DNA of 50,459 nucleotides from Desulfobulbus sp. Tol-SR (GTDB lineage: Bacteria > Desulfobacterota > Desulfobulbia > Desulfobulbales > Desulfocapsaceae), in contig JROS01000063.1 of the NCBI GenBank assembly GCA_000769715.1, positions 1 to 50,459 on the forward strand, in the 5' to 3' direction. Shown here in pieces: positions 26,335 to 34,543 of the stretch; position 1 is the stretch's first letter, and every line of letters starts with the position of its first letter. The notes below the pieces were generated by a model that saw only the letters and a list, made by a program, of their open reading frames with translations, had not been told where the DNA came from and did no database searches. Position numbers and translations under genes: made by a program.

Positions 26335-28845
26335 ATGCCGCCGCCGGCCTCGTACCTCTCCGAACACCGACGACGGCACCACGTGAACATATTCCCGGCC
26401 TTCCGCCTCCTTCTGCTCTGCATTATCGTCCTGCCGACCTCGACCGCAGACGTGGAAGCGGCAGCGATCAAGGATACCGTCTCTACCACGACCCTCGAGA
26501 TGTACGCCAAGCTCCCCGGCGCCGGGACCCTGCCGGCCGCCGAGGATGAACGCCTCATCCGGGCCCTGTCCTACACAGGGATGCGGGCCTTCCGGGCCAT
26601 CTGTTCCCTGCCGGCGATGACCAGGGACCAGGCGGCCGCTGCCCTGCGCCGGCTGCCGACCCGGAAAATCCGCTATGACCACATGCCGCTGCTCGAGAAG
26701 TTGGTCACGATTGACGGGGTGACCGTCGACGACTGCTGGCGGCTGATCGAGCGGCTGGCTCCGGTCGATTTCGTCACCGCCAGGGCCCTCGCCGGCCTGG
26801 CCCACGTTGCCGCGATGTCGGTCGACGACCTGTTCCGGCTGATCGACCGAGTCGAGCGCCTCGACGAACCCGGCCGCTGGGCGGCGGGCGGGCTGTTTGC
26901 GGTGACCGCGATCACCGCCGCCGAGACCGAACGGGGGCTCGAGCTGATCGACGAGTTGCGGGAGCGGCAGCGCTGGGCCGCCGAGCAGCAGTGCCGGATC
27001 AAAGGGATCACCGCGCCGGAGGCGCTGGCCGGGCTGGCACGGCTCCGGTTCCTGAGCGAGAGCGAGGCCTGGAACGCTCGCGCCCTGTTCATGCAGCCGG
27101 ACATGACCGCCGCCCTCGCCGCCGCCTGGCTGCGGGGATATTTCACCATCCCCCGGCAGGAGCGGGAACGGGCCTTCCTCCAGATGTCGCCCGCCGACCG
27201 GACGACCCTCCTCCGGATCTTCGCCGCTGCCGCCGATTATCCGCTGTGGCGGATCAACAACCTGCACGACATCACCGACGACCGCGGCCGGGAGATCGGC
27301 AGCGGGATGCTGGCCGGCTCTTCCGGCGACCGCCTCCTCGGCCTGCTGCACCGGCTGCAGCCGGCGGTGCAGCAGCAGTACGGGGCCGGGATGCGCCGGT
27401 TGCTTGCGGCCGGCAGCCGCGGCGAGGCGATCGCCGTCCTCCGCCGGGCGACGGCGGCGGCGAGAAAGCAGGCGGCCGTCGACCTCACCAGCGCCAATAT
27501 CTATGTCCTCCTCGCCCATGGCAGCGACCTCTACGACTCCTCCTTCCGTGACATCCTGGTCCCGGTGCTGAAAGAGCGGATCGTCGCCGGCTTCGGCGGT
27601 GACCTGCTGGCGTTTCTCGTCGCCACCGACCCCGAGAGCGTCTTCGCCTCCGACTGCATCGCCAGCCTGGCCCAGAAGGGCAAACTGACCGTCTTTCTCC
27701 CGGCGAACCCGGTGAAGCAGAAGCAGGTCCTCGACCTGGTCGCCCGCTCGGCGCTGCACAACGAGTTCAGCCTGATCCTGTTCTCGGCGACCTTCGGCCA
27801 TATCCTCGAAACGATCGCCCCGCCCGCCCGGTCCTACCTCATCGACCTGCTGCTCGACGCCGCCAACAGCACCAACGGCCTCTTCTCCCGCCAGGTGCGG
27901 ATCATCCTCCAGTACTATCTCCACGAATACCCGGCCCTGCTGTCGCCGGCCGACAGGACCGGAATCGGGGCGATGGTCGCGACCCTCGGGCCGATCGATC
28001 TCGCCCCCTACACCCGCCCGCCCTTCGCCGAGTGGATCGCCGACGGCCGCCTCCAGAGCCTGTCGGTGTTCCAGGACGATGATGACGGCCGCTCCTCCTA
28101 CCTCTCCAACAGCCGGACCCTCGCCGCCGGCGGTTACCGGCCGCGCCTGTCGGTCACCTACTCCCTGCCCGGCCTGTCGGCCCCCGCCGCCGCCGCGGCC
28201 CATTCGGCCATAGCGGCGGTCGCCACCGGCGGCGCGGGACTGGGCCGGCTGCTGCAGCTCGCCGCCGCCCACCCCGTGGTCATCGACTGGACCAGGTCGA
28301 TGAACGGGGTCGCGATCAGCCATTCGGTCTTCGTCTACCAGGGCGAGGCGACCCAGCGGCACCTGCTCGCCCGGTTCCTCAAGAGCGGCAGCGAGATGTT
28401 CGCCCAGCGCGGCCACAGCTACTGGCGCCGGGAACAGCTGCTCGATCCGATCCAGGATCTCCTTGCCGCCGGCACCGTCACCGCCGCCGACCTCCGGGCC
28501 AAGCAGCGTTTCCTCAGCATCGGCTCCTGCGGCGGCATCCTCGCCTATTCCGAGCTCAACCGGATGTTCCATAACCATGTCGACATCCTGGCCACCATCG
28601 GCACCGGCAAGACAACCATCAACAACCCCTACAACCGCCAGTTGTTCGAGGTCATCGCCCGCCACCGGGGCCGACTGAGCTGGGAGGAACTGGCCCGGCA
28701 ATCGGCCGCCATCATCAGCGCCAATCTCGGCGACGACTACCTGCAGCCGGGTTCGCTGCCGGCGATCCTTCATAAAATCATGGACCGGAAACCGCAAACC
28801 GATGCCCCTGATCAAACGCGCCGAACTGCCGCCACTGCTCGCTGA
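26335..28845 (+). CDS. Large exported protein of unknown function, possible caspase-fold C-terminus
   Basis: An 836-residue protein I do not recognise. A hydrophobic signal segment (RLLLLCIIVLPTSTADVEAAA) predicts export. Residues about 75-270 hold successive roughly 40-residue helical units with repeating phrases such as MSVDDLFRLIDRVERL. The middle is mixed helix. Near the C-terminus H694 (QRGHSYW) and C732 (FLSIGSCGGIL) are followed by VDILATIGTGKTTINNPYN. That spacing and strand pattern resemble clan CD (caspase/gingipain/CHAT) peptidases; this is inference. The start is uncertain: ATG 26335 or GTG 26383, the latter giving a more typical signal peptide; neither has a clear ribosome-binding site. 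holA begins within its last 44 bases. Confidence 0.8.
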   Translation: MPPPASYLSEHRRRHHVNIFPAFRLLLLCIIVLPTSTADVEAAAIKDTVSTTTLEMYAKLPGAGTLPAAEDERLIRALSYTGMRAFRAICSLPAMTRDQAAAALRRLPTRKIRYDHMPLLEKLVTIDGVTVDDCWRLIERLAPVDFVTARALAGLAHVAAMSVDDLFRLIDRVERLDEPGRWAAGGLFAVTAITAAETERGLELIDELRERQRWAAEQQCRIKGITAPEALAGLARLRFLSESEAWNARALFMQPDMTAALAAAWLRGYFTIPRQERERAFLQMSPADRTTLLRIFAAAADYPLWRINNLHDITDDRGREIGSGMLAGSSGDRLLGLLHRLQPAVQQQYGAGMRRLLAAGSRGEAIAVLRRATAAARKQAAVDLTSANIYVLLAHGSDLYDSSFRDILVPVLKERIVAGFGGDLLAFLVATDPESVFASDCIASLAQKGKLTVFLPANPVKQKQVLDLVARSALHNEFSLILFSATFGHILETIAPPARSYLIDLLLDAANSTNGLFSRQVRIILQYYLHEYPALLSPADRTGIGAMVATLGPIDLAPYTRPPFAEWIADGRLQSLSVFQDDDDGRSSYLSNSRTLAAGGYRPRLSVTYSLPGLSAPAAAAAHSAIAAVATGGAGLGRLLQLAAAHPVVIDWTRSMNGVAISHSVFVYQGEATQRHLLARFLKSGSEMFAQRGHSYWRREQLLDPIQDLLAAGTVTAADLRAKQRFLSIGSCGGILAYSELNRMFHNHVDILATIGTGKTTINNPYNRQLFEVIARHRGRLSWEELARQSAAIISANLGDDYLQPGSLPAILHKIMDRKPQTDAPDQTRRTAATAR

Positions 28846-30181
28846 CCTGCAGGGCCAGGAGCCGCCCCGGGTCTGCCTCTGCCTCGGCGAACGCTACCTC
28901 GCCCGCGAGGCGGCCGACCTGCTGCAGCAGGCGATCGTCGCCGCCGCGCCGGCGACGGTGCACAGCATCGACGGCGACGTCGAGGATCCGGCGGTGACCC
29001 TGATCAAGCTCACCAGCTTCTCGCTGCTGCCGGGGCGGCAGATCTTCCGGGTCGGCGACAGCCGGATCTTCCAGTCGAAGACCACGGCCGCGGCGGTCTG
29101 GAACCGGGCCGTCCAGGCGAAAGAGAGCGGCCATCCCGAATCGGCCGTCCGGCCGCTGCTCTCCCTGCTGCAGATCGGCGGCATCGACCGTGAATCGGCC
29201 ACCCCGATCACCGATATCGACGCCGGCCAGTGGCAGACCGCCTTCGGTTTCGCCCGGCCGGTCGGCGACCTGAGCTGGGCCGACGGCCTGGCGGCCGGGG
29301 CCGAGCGCGGCGCTGGAGCCGGCGGCAGGGAGGCCGGCATCGCCGAGCGGTACATCGCCGCGATCGAAAAGGGCCTGCCGCCGGCGAATATCCTGATCCT
29401 CACGGTCGAGGAGGCCGACCGGCGCCAGAAACTCTTCACCACGATCAAGAAACACGGACTGGTGGTCGATTGCGCCGTCGCCACGGGCTCGGGGGCCGCT
29501 GCCCAGGGGGAGCAGAAGGATGTCCTGCGCCGGCTGGTGCAGCAGACTGTCGCTGAATTCGGCAAGAAGATCGAACCGCGGGCCCTCGAGCTCCTGTTCG
29601 AACGGGTCGGCTTCCAGCCGGTGGCGGTGGTCATGGAGACCGAAAAACTGGCCCTTTACGCCGAGGATCGCCCGCTCATCACCGTTGCCGACCTCGACGC
29701 GATGGTCGGCAGGAGCCGGGAAGACGCCCTCTACGAACTGACCGACGCCTTCGGCAAAGGCCAGGCGGGACGGACGCTGGAGATCTTGAACCGCCTCCAG
29801 GACAGCGGCACCCATGGTCTGGCGATCCTCGCCACGATGCGCAACTACCTCCGCCGCCTGCTGATCTTCCGCTCCCTGCAGCTGCGGACCGAGCCTCGCT
29901 GGCACCACGGCATGAACCCCCGCCAGTTCCAGAACGACTACCTCCCGGCGCTGAAGGAGACGGGGCAATGGCCGGAGCTGTTCAAGGGCCACCCCTACGC
30001 CCTCTTCATGGCCTTCACCACCGCCGCCGGTTTCTCCTGCCAAGTCCTCCGGGATATTCTGGAGATGCTGCTGGCGGCGGAGTACCGCCTCAAGGGGTCG
30101 CCGCTGCCGCCGCGTCTGGTCCTCGAGGAACTGTTCCTCGCCATGCTGCGGGCGAAAGAGCACGGCAGGGAGAGAGGCTGA
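28802..30181 (+). CDS. holA: DNA polymerase III delta subunit
   Basis: The clamp-loader wrench subunit that opens the beta sliding clamp. The 459-residue protein shows HolA features: N-terminal CLCLGERYLAREAADLL, ILILTVEEADRRQKLFTTIKKHG, VAEFGKKIEPRALELLFERVG, METEKLALYAED and the C-terminal helical collar (GLAILATMRNYLRRLLIFRSLQ). It is longer than the usual roughly 340 residues because of an insert at about 85-185 rich in Ala, Gly and Glu. It overlaps the preceding gene by 44 bases, so the pair is co-transcribed even if unrelated in function. Confidence 0.88.
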   Translation: MPLIKRAELPPLLADLQGQEPPRVCLCLGERYLAREAADLLQQAIVAAAPATVHSIDGDVEDPAVTLIKLTSFSLLPGRQIFRVGDSRIFQSKTTAAAVWNRAVQAKESGHPESAVRPLLSLLQIGGIDRESATPITDIDAGQWQTAFGFARPVGDLSWADGLAAGAERGAGAGGREAGIAERYIAAIEKGLPPANILILTVEEADRRQKLFTTIKKHGLVVDCAVATGSGAAAQGEQKDVLRRLVQQTVAEFGKKIEPRALELLFERVGFQPVAVVMETEKLALYAEDRPLITVADLDAMVGRSREDALYELTDAFGKGQAGRTLEILNRLQDSGTHGLAILATMRNYLRRLLIFRSLQLRTEPRWHHGMNPRQFQNDYLPALKETGQWPELFKGHPYALFMAFTTAAGFSCQVLRDILEMLLAAEYRLKGSPLPPRLVLEELFLAMLRAKEHGRERG

Positions 30182-30215
30182 AGGCGGGACCGGAGGTCTG
30201 CGCCCTCTTTCGATG

Positions 30216-30253
30216 TTGAAAATGTCTTTTTCGTTATTATGATAGAAAAAGAC
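30216..30253 (+). promoter_or_regulatory. Predicted clpS-clpA promoter overlapped by an inverted repeat
   Basis: TTGAAA at 30216 and TATGAT at 30238 are separated by 16 bases, a good housekeeping promoter about 60 bases before clpS. A perfect 9-bp inverted repeat, GTCTTTTTC (30224-30232) and GAAAAAGAC (30245-30253), straddles the -10 box. The repeat could be an operator; no regulator is identified. Confidence 0.5.
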
Positions 30254-30302
30254 TGGACGGATTTACCGGCAACCACGCCTATTCGACAACAGACCACTAT
30301 CG

Positions 30303-30617
30303 ATGTCAGGAAAGAAAGAAGCGCTGCAGGGCTCGGTCGCGACCAAGGACCGGACGGAGATCACCGAACCGCCGCTGTACAATGTGCTGCTGCACAACGA
30401 TGACTACACGTCGATGGAATTTGTCGTGTCGATCTTGATCGGGATATTTCATAAATCCCCGGCCGAGGCGACGAGGATCATGCTCAATGTCCATGAACAG
30501 GGGATTGGCATCGCCGGAATATATACCCAGGAGATCTGCGAAACGAAGATAGATAAGGTACACAGCCTGGCGCGGCTGAAGGAATTCCCGCTGCGCTGCT
30601 CGATGGAGAGGGCCTGA
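30303..30617 (+). CDS. clpS: ATP-dependent Clp protease adaptor ClpS
   Basis: A 104-residue adaptor that brings N-degron substrates to ClpA. The fold and recognition residues are visible: YNVLLHNDDYTSMEFVVSIL, FHKSPAEATRIMLNVHEQG, GIAGIYTQEICETKI. The N-terminal tail of about 20 charged residues is the part that enters ClpA. It lies just upstream of clpA, the standard gene order, with about 35 bases between them. It has no strong ribosome-binding site. Confidence 0.95.
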   Translation: MSGKKEALQGSVATKDRTEITEPPLYNVLLHNDDYTSMEFVVSILIGIFHKSPAEATRIMLNVHEQGIGIAGIYTQEICETKIDKVHSLARLKEFPLRCSMERA

Positions 30618-30653
30618 GCGTACAAGATAAACCGCAGCACAGACGGTATGCAT

Positions 30654-32915
30654 ATGCTGAGTAAAACATTGGAAAAGGCCCTCATACGGGCGATCAGGGA
30701 AGCCAAGAACCACAATCACGAGTACGTCACCGTCGAGCACCTGCTCTACGGCCTGCTCCATGACGAGCTGACGTCGTTTATCATCAGCGAATGCGGCGGC
30801 TCGACCGACACCCTCAAGGAAAAGCTCGAGCAGTATTTCGCCGCCGAGATCCCGAAGCTGTCGTCGACCGGGTCGGCCGAACCGGCCCAGACCATCGCCT
30901 TCAACCGCGTCCTGCAACGGGCCGTCGCCCACGTCCAGAGCTGCGGCAAGCAGGAGGTCGACAGCGGCGATGTCCTCGTCTCGATCTTCGCCGAGACCGA
31001 ATCGCACGCCGTCTATTTCCTCAGTTCGGTCGGCGTCGGACGGATGGCGGTGGTCAACTTCATCTCCCACGAACTGCCCGAGGGGCTGCAGAAGGAGCCC
31101 CTGCCGCGGCCGCCGGAAGGGCCGGACACCAGGGAACAGGTGGCGGCGGAGAAATCGCTCAAGGACTTCACCGTCAACCTGGCCCAGCTGGCCGCCGAAG
31201 GCCGGCTCGATCCGCTGATCGGCCGCGAACTGGAGATCGGCCGGATCATGCAGGTGCTGTGCCGGCGCAAGAAGAACAACCCGCTCCTGGTCGGCGAACC
31301 GGGAGTCGGCAAGACGGCGATGGCCGAAGGGCTGGCCCTGCGCATCCATGAGGACAAGATCGCCCGGGCCGAGGGCCGCAGGGCCACCGTCCCCGACCTG
31401 CTGCAGGATGTCGAGATCCACCTCCTCGACATGGGGGGACTGGTGGCCGGCACCAAGTACCGGGGCGATTTCGAAAAGCGGCTGAAGGGTGTCATCCAGG
31501 CCATCGAGAACAAGGACAACGCCATCCTCTTCATCGACGAAATCCACACCATCGTCGGCGCCGGGGCGACCAGCGGCGGTTCGATGGACGCCTCGAACCT
31601 GCTCAAGCCGGCCCTGCAGTCGGGCCTCCTGCGCTGCATCGGCTCGACCACCTACGAGGAGTACAAAAACCAGATCGAAAAGGACCGGGCCCTGTCCCGC
31701 CGTTTCCAGAAGATCGATATCGAGGAGCCCTCGGTCGATGACACCTGCCTGATCCTCAAGGGACTGCGGGGAAAATATGAAAAGCACCACCAGGTCCGCT
31801 ACTCGAAGGGCGCGGTCCGGGCCATGGCCGAGTTGGCCGACCGCTATATCAACGAACGCTTCCTGCCCGACAAGGCCATCGACGTCATGGACGAGGTCGG
31901 GTCGATGTTCCGTCTCGAGGGCCGCAAAGGGGCGATGGTCAGGGTCGTCGATGTCGAAAAGGTGGTATCGAAGATCGCCCGGATCCCGGCCAAGACCACC
32001 ACCACCTCGGACATCGGCTCGCTGAAGGAGCTCGGCACGGGACTGCGCCAGGTCGTCTTCGGCCAGGACGAGGCCATCGATGCGGTGGTCGCCGCCGTCA
32101 AGCGGTCGCGGGCGGGCTTGGGCAACCCCGATTCGCCGACCGGCAGCTTCATCTTCGCCGGCCCCACCGGCGTCGGCAAGACCGAGGTCGCCCGCCAGCT
32201 GGCCCGGGTGCTGAATGTCCACTTCGAGCGTTTCGACATGAGCGAGTACATGGAGAAGCACGCGGTCTCCCGCCTCATCGGCTCGCCCCCCGGCTATGTC
32301 GGTTTCGACCAGGGCGGTCTGCTGACCGAGGCGATCCGCAAGCACCCGCACACCGTGCTGCTGCTCGACGAGATCGAAAAGGCCCACCCGGACATCTACT
32401 CGATCCTGCTGCAGGTCATGGACCATTCGACCCTGACCGACAACTCGGGACGCAAGGCCGATTTCCGCAATGTCATCCTGATCATGACCACCAATGCCGG
32501 AGCGCGGGAACTGACGACCCGGAGCATCGGCTTCGTCACCGGCAAAAAGGGCCGCGACCAGTCGGCGATCAACCGCGTCTTCGCCCCCGAGTTCCGCAAC
32601 CGGCTCGACGCCATCGTCACCTTCCGGGCCCTGAATCACGAGGCGATGGAGAATGTGGTCGACAAGCTGATCCGGGAACTGGAAGGCCAGCTGGCCGAGA
32701 AACGGGTCAGCATCAAGCTGTCGGCAGCGGCCAAGTCCTGGCTCGCCGAGAAGGGCTACGACCCGGATTTCGGCGCCCGGCCGCTGCGCCGCCTGATCAT
32801 GGCCGAGATCGGCGATGTCCTGACCGAGCAGATCCTGTTCGGCGAACTGACCCGGGGCGGCGAGGCCCGGGTCGACCTGGACGATGGGCGCCTGCACTTC
32901 ATCTATACGCATTGA
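30654..32915 (+). CDS. clpA: ClpA, ATPase unfoldase of the ClpAP protease
   Basis: The 753-residue AAA+ unfoldase that feeds ClpP. An N-terminal ClpS-binding domain (HNHEYVTVEHLLYGLL) precedes two ATPase modules: first Walker A GEPGVGKTAMAEGL with Walker B LFIDEIHTIVGAG, second Walker A GPTGVGKTEVARQL with Walker B LLLDEIEKAHPD. The ClpP-docking IGF loop is visible in SIGFVTGKKG. The second ATG of two close candidates was chosen because the product then starts MLSKTLEKAL, as in E. coli. clpP is not in the window. A strong terminator follows the stop codon. Confidence 0.96.
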   Translation: MLSKTLEKALIRAIREAKNHNHEYVTVEHLLYGLLHDELTSFIISECGGSTDTLKEKLEQYFAAEIPKLSSTGSAEPAQTIAFNRVLQRAVAHVQSCGKQEVDSGDVLVSIFAETESHAVYFLSSVGVGRMAVVNFISHELPEGLQKEPLPRPPEGPDTREQVAAEKSLKDFTVNLAQLAAEGRLDPLIGRELEIGRIMQVLCRRKKNNPLLVGEPGVGKTAMAEGLALRIHEDKIARAEGRRATVPDLLQDVEIHLLDMGGLVAGTKYRGDFEKRLKGVIQAIENKDNAILFIDEIHTIVGAGATSGGSMDASNLLKPALQSGLLRCIGSTTYEEYKNQIEKDRALSRRFQKIDIEEPSVDDTCLILKGLRGKYEKHHQVRYSKGAVRAMAELADRYINERFLPDKAIDVMDEVGSMFRLEGRKGAMVRVVDVEKVVSKIARIPAKTTTTSDIGSLKELGTGLRQVVFGQDEAIDAVVAAVKRSRAGLGNPDSPTGSFIFAGPTGVGKTEVARQLARVLNVHFERFDMSEYMEKHAVSRLIGSPPGYVGFDQGGLLTEAIRKHPHTVLLLDEIEKAHPDIYSILLQVMDHSTLTDNSGRKADFRNVILIMTTNAGARELTTRSIGFVTGKKGRDQSAINRVFAPEFRNRLDAIVTFRALNHEAMENVVDKLIRELEGQLAEKRVSIKLSAAAKSWLAEKGYDPDFGARPLRRLIMAEIGDVLTEQILFGELTRGGEARVDLDDGRLHFIYTH

Positions 32916-32932
32916 CGCAAGACAACGCCACA

Positions 32933-32964
32933 GGGCCGTCCCCCCGGACGGCCCTTTCCTTTTC
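32933..32964 (+). terminator. Intrinsic terminator after clpA
   Basis: GGGCCGTCC and GGACGGCCC form a perfect 9-bp stem with a CCCC loop, followed on the plus strand by TTTCCTTTT. It sits 18 bases after the clpA stop and before the HIT gene, which therefore probably has a separate or read-through promoter. Confidence 0.87.
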
Positions 32965-32983
32965 CCCCGCCAGGAGCACGCCC

Positions 32984-33325
32984 ATGACCGACTGTCTCTT
33001 CTGCAAAATCGCCGCCGGCCAGATTCCGGCCGAGATCGTTTACGAGGACGACGATCTGGTGGCCTTCCGGGATATCGCCCCGGTGGCCCCGCAGCACATC
33101 CTGCTCATCCCCAGGAAACATATCGTCGGACCGTCATCGATCGCCGAAGAGGACGACCAGCTGATCGGCAGGATGATGCGGATTGCCGGCAAGGTGGCGG
33201 CGGACAACGGCATCGGCAACGCCTTCCGGCTGGTACTGAGCAACGGGGCGGATGCCGGGCAGCTCGTCTTCCACATCCACATGCATATCATCGGCGGCCG
33301 GCCGCTGCACTGGCCGCCGGGTTGA
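32984..33325 (+). CDS. HIT family nucleotide hydrolase/transferase
   Basis: A 113-residue histidine-triad protein of the HinT type, which hydrolyses nucleoside phosphoramidates. The N-terminus has DCLFCKIAAGQIPAEIVYEDDDLVAFRDI, the middle HILLIPRKHI, and the active site HIHMHIIGGR near the end. CAGGAG lies before the ATG at 32984; the longer frame starting upstream would include the clpA terminator. It converges on ribB with a gap of about 20 bases. Confidence 0.95.
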   Translation: MTDCLFCKIAAGQIPAEIVYEDDDLVAFRDIAPVAPQHILLIPRKHIVGPSSIAEEDDQLIGRMMRIAGKVAADNGIGNAFRLVLSNGADAGQLVFHIHMHIIGGRPLHWPPG

Positions 33326-33344
33326 TGAGCCGCCCGACCCGGGC

Positions 33345-33998
33345 TCAGGTCTCGGATTCGGACCGATCCCGGCGATAGCCGACGATATCCTCGATCGTCA
33401 GGACACTCATCCGATGCCGCCGGGCAAAATCGACGATCTGCGGCAGGCGCGCCATGGTCCCGTCCGGGCTGGTGAGTTCACACAATACCCCGGCAGGACC
33501 GAGACCGGCCAACTGCATCAGGTCGACGGTTCCCTCGGTATGACCGCGCCGGGCCAGCACCCCGCCGTTTTTCGCCCGCAACGGGAAGACGTGGCCGGGT
33601 CGGCTGAGATCGGTGGGCCGGCTGTCTTCGGCGGCGGCGACCTTGATCGTCCGCACCCGGTCCCGGGCCGAAACCCCGGTGGTCACCCCGGTTTTCGCCT
33701 CGATCGAGACGGTGAAGGCAGTCCCATGACGGCTCTCATTGGCAACAACCATCGGCGGCAGGTCGAGGCTGTCGGCCTTTTCCTCGGTCAGGCAGAGGCA
33801 GACGATGCCGCTGCACTCGCGGATCAGCATCGCCATCTGTTCCTCGGTCAGATGTCTGGCCGAAAAGATCAGATCCCCTTCGTTTTCACGGTCCTCGTCA
33901 TCGACGAGCAGTATCCCCCGACCCGCCTGCAGAGCGGCCAGGGCTTGATCCACCCGCTGTCGCGGGTCACCGAATTGACTCAATAACGACTGATTCAT
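33345..33998 (-). CDS. ribB: 3,4-dihydroxy-2-butanone 4-phosphate synthase
   Basis: Makes the four-carbon precursor of riboflavin from ribulose 5-phosphate. The 217-residue protein has the RibB hallmarks: [16 protein letters not shown] (acidic metal-binding loop), [33 protein letters not shown] and [14 protein letters not shown]. No GTP cyclohydrolase II domain follows, so it is RibB and not RibBA. AAGGAGC precedes the ATG. An FMN riboswitch lies in the 5' leader about 110 bases upstream, so expression should fall when FMN is plentiful. No other riboflavin gene is in view. Confidence 0.97.
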   Translation of the reverse strand: MNQSLLSQFGDPRQRVDQALAALQAGRGILLVDDEDRENEGDLIFSARHLTEEQMAMLIRECSGIVCLCLTEEKADSLDLPPMVVANESRHGTAFTVSIEAKTGVTTGVSARDRVRTIKVAAAEDSRPTDLSRPGHVFPLRAKNGGVLARRGHTEGTVDLMQLAGLGPAGVLCELTSPDGTMARLPQIVDFARRHRMSVLTIEDIVGYRRDRSESET

Positions 33999-34106
33999 GG
34001 TAGATTGCTCCTTCTTTGTTACCTGAACCAGGGCATACCAGGAAGGCGGCCGATGCGGACGCACGGCCGTACAGTGAAGCGGAACGCGACTGCGCCCCAC
34101 CGTGTC

Positions 34107-34240
34107 ATTCTCTTCCATCCGGACTGTCACCGTCGGCTCTGGCCTTGCACCAGATCTGCTTGACCCTGTCTTTCGCAACAGGCGCTCGCGGGCTCTCCGG
34201 ACCAGCCGGAATACCGCCGGTGGGGAATCGCACCCCGCCC
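34107..34240 (-). promoter_or_regulatory. FMN riboswitch (RFN element)
   Basis: On the minus strand the conserved blocks of the RFN element occur in order: AGGGCGGGGTGCGATTCCCC, ACCGGCGGTA, GAGCCCGCGAGCGC, GATCTGGTGCAA, CCAGAGCCGACGGT and the closing AGTCCGGATGGAAGAGA. It directly precedes ribB, the classic target. No T-rich terminator is obvious between the aptamer and the start codon, so control may act at translation; that part is inference. Confidence 0.96.
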
Positions 34241-34543
34241 TGAGAATTGCAGTATCTGCAGCCAATGGCCCCTGGTCTTCCAACCTGCCCGGGCTCATCG
34301 GATGCGTGGATGTTGTTCGATCGTCAAATCATGTCATTTTCCCATAGGCAGTTCCCCCCGCAGATCAATTTTTTGTTCAGACGTCGTGCAGATCACCACG
34401 CCGTTGGGCACCTCCCAGCATAAAGACATTCGCCGCAAAGTCAAGAGCCACAAAGTATCCCCGACGGGCCTGCCCCGGCGTTTCCGCCGGAAGACGCCGA
34501 ACTGGCTGTTGCCCATTCCGCCGCTGGCGGGTATACATTGCCC
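34241..34543. other. Intergenic region between the FMN riboswitch and rmuC
   Basis: About 300 bases without a supported gene. It must contain the promoter of the ribB riboswitch transcript (minus) and that of rmuC (plus), but no pair of boxes stands out. Small open frames here lack ribosome-binding sites. I see no repeat or RNA gene in it. Confidence 0.5.

Noticed and set aside
26212-28815. 867-codon open frame antisense to the large exported protein gene
   Set aside because: Rich in Gly, Asp and Arg with no domain pattern. The sense frame has a signal peptide and flows into holA by overlap, so the sense strand is the coding one.
30306-32912. 868-codon open frame antisense to clpS-clpA
   Set aside because: The sense strand encodes unmistakable ClpS and ClpA; the antisense frame is a composition artefact.
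33326-33347. Possible bidirectional terminator TGAGCC/GGCTCA between the HIT gene and ribB
   Set aside because: Only six base pairs, no T-tract in either direction, and it runs into the ribB stop codon.
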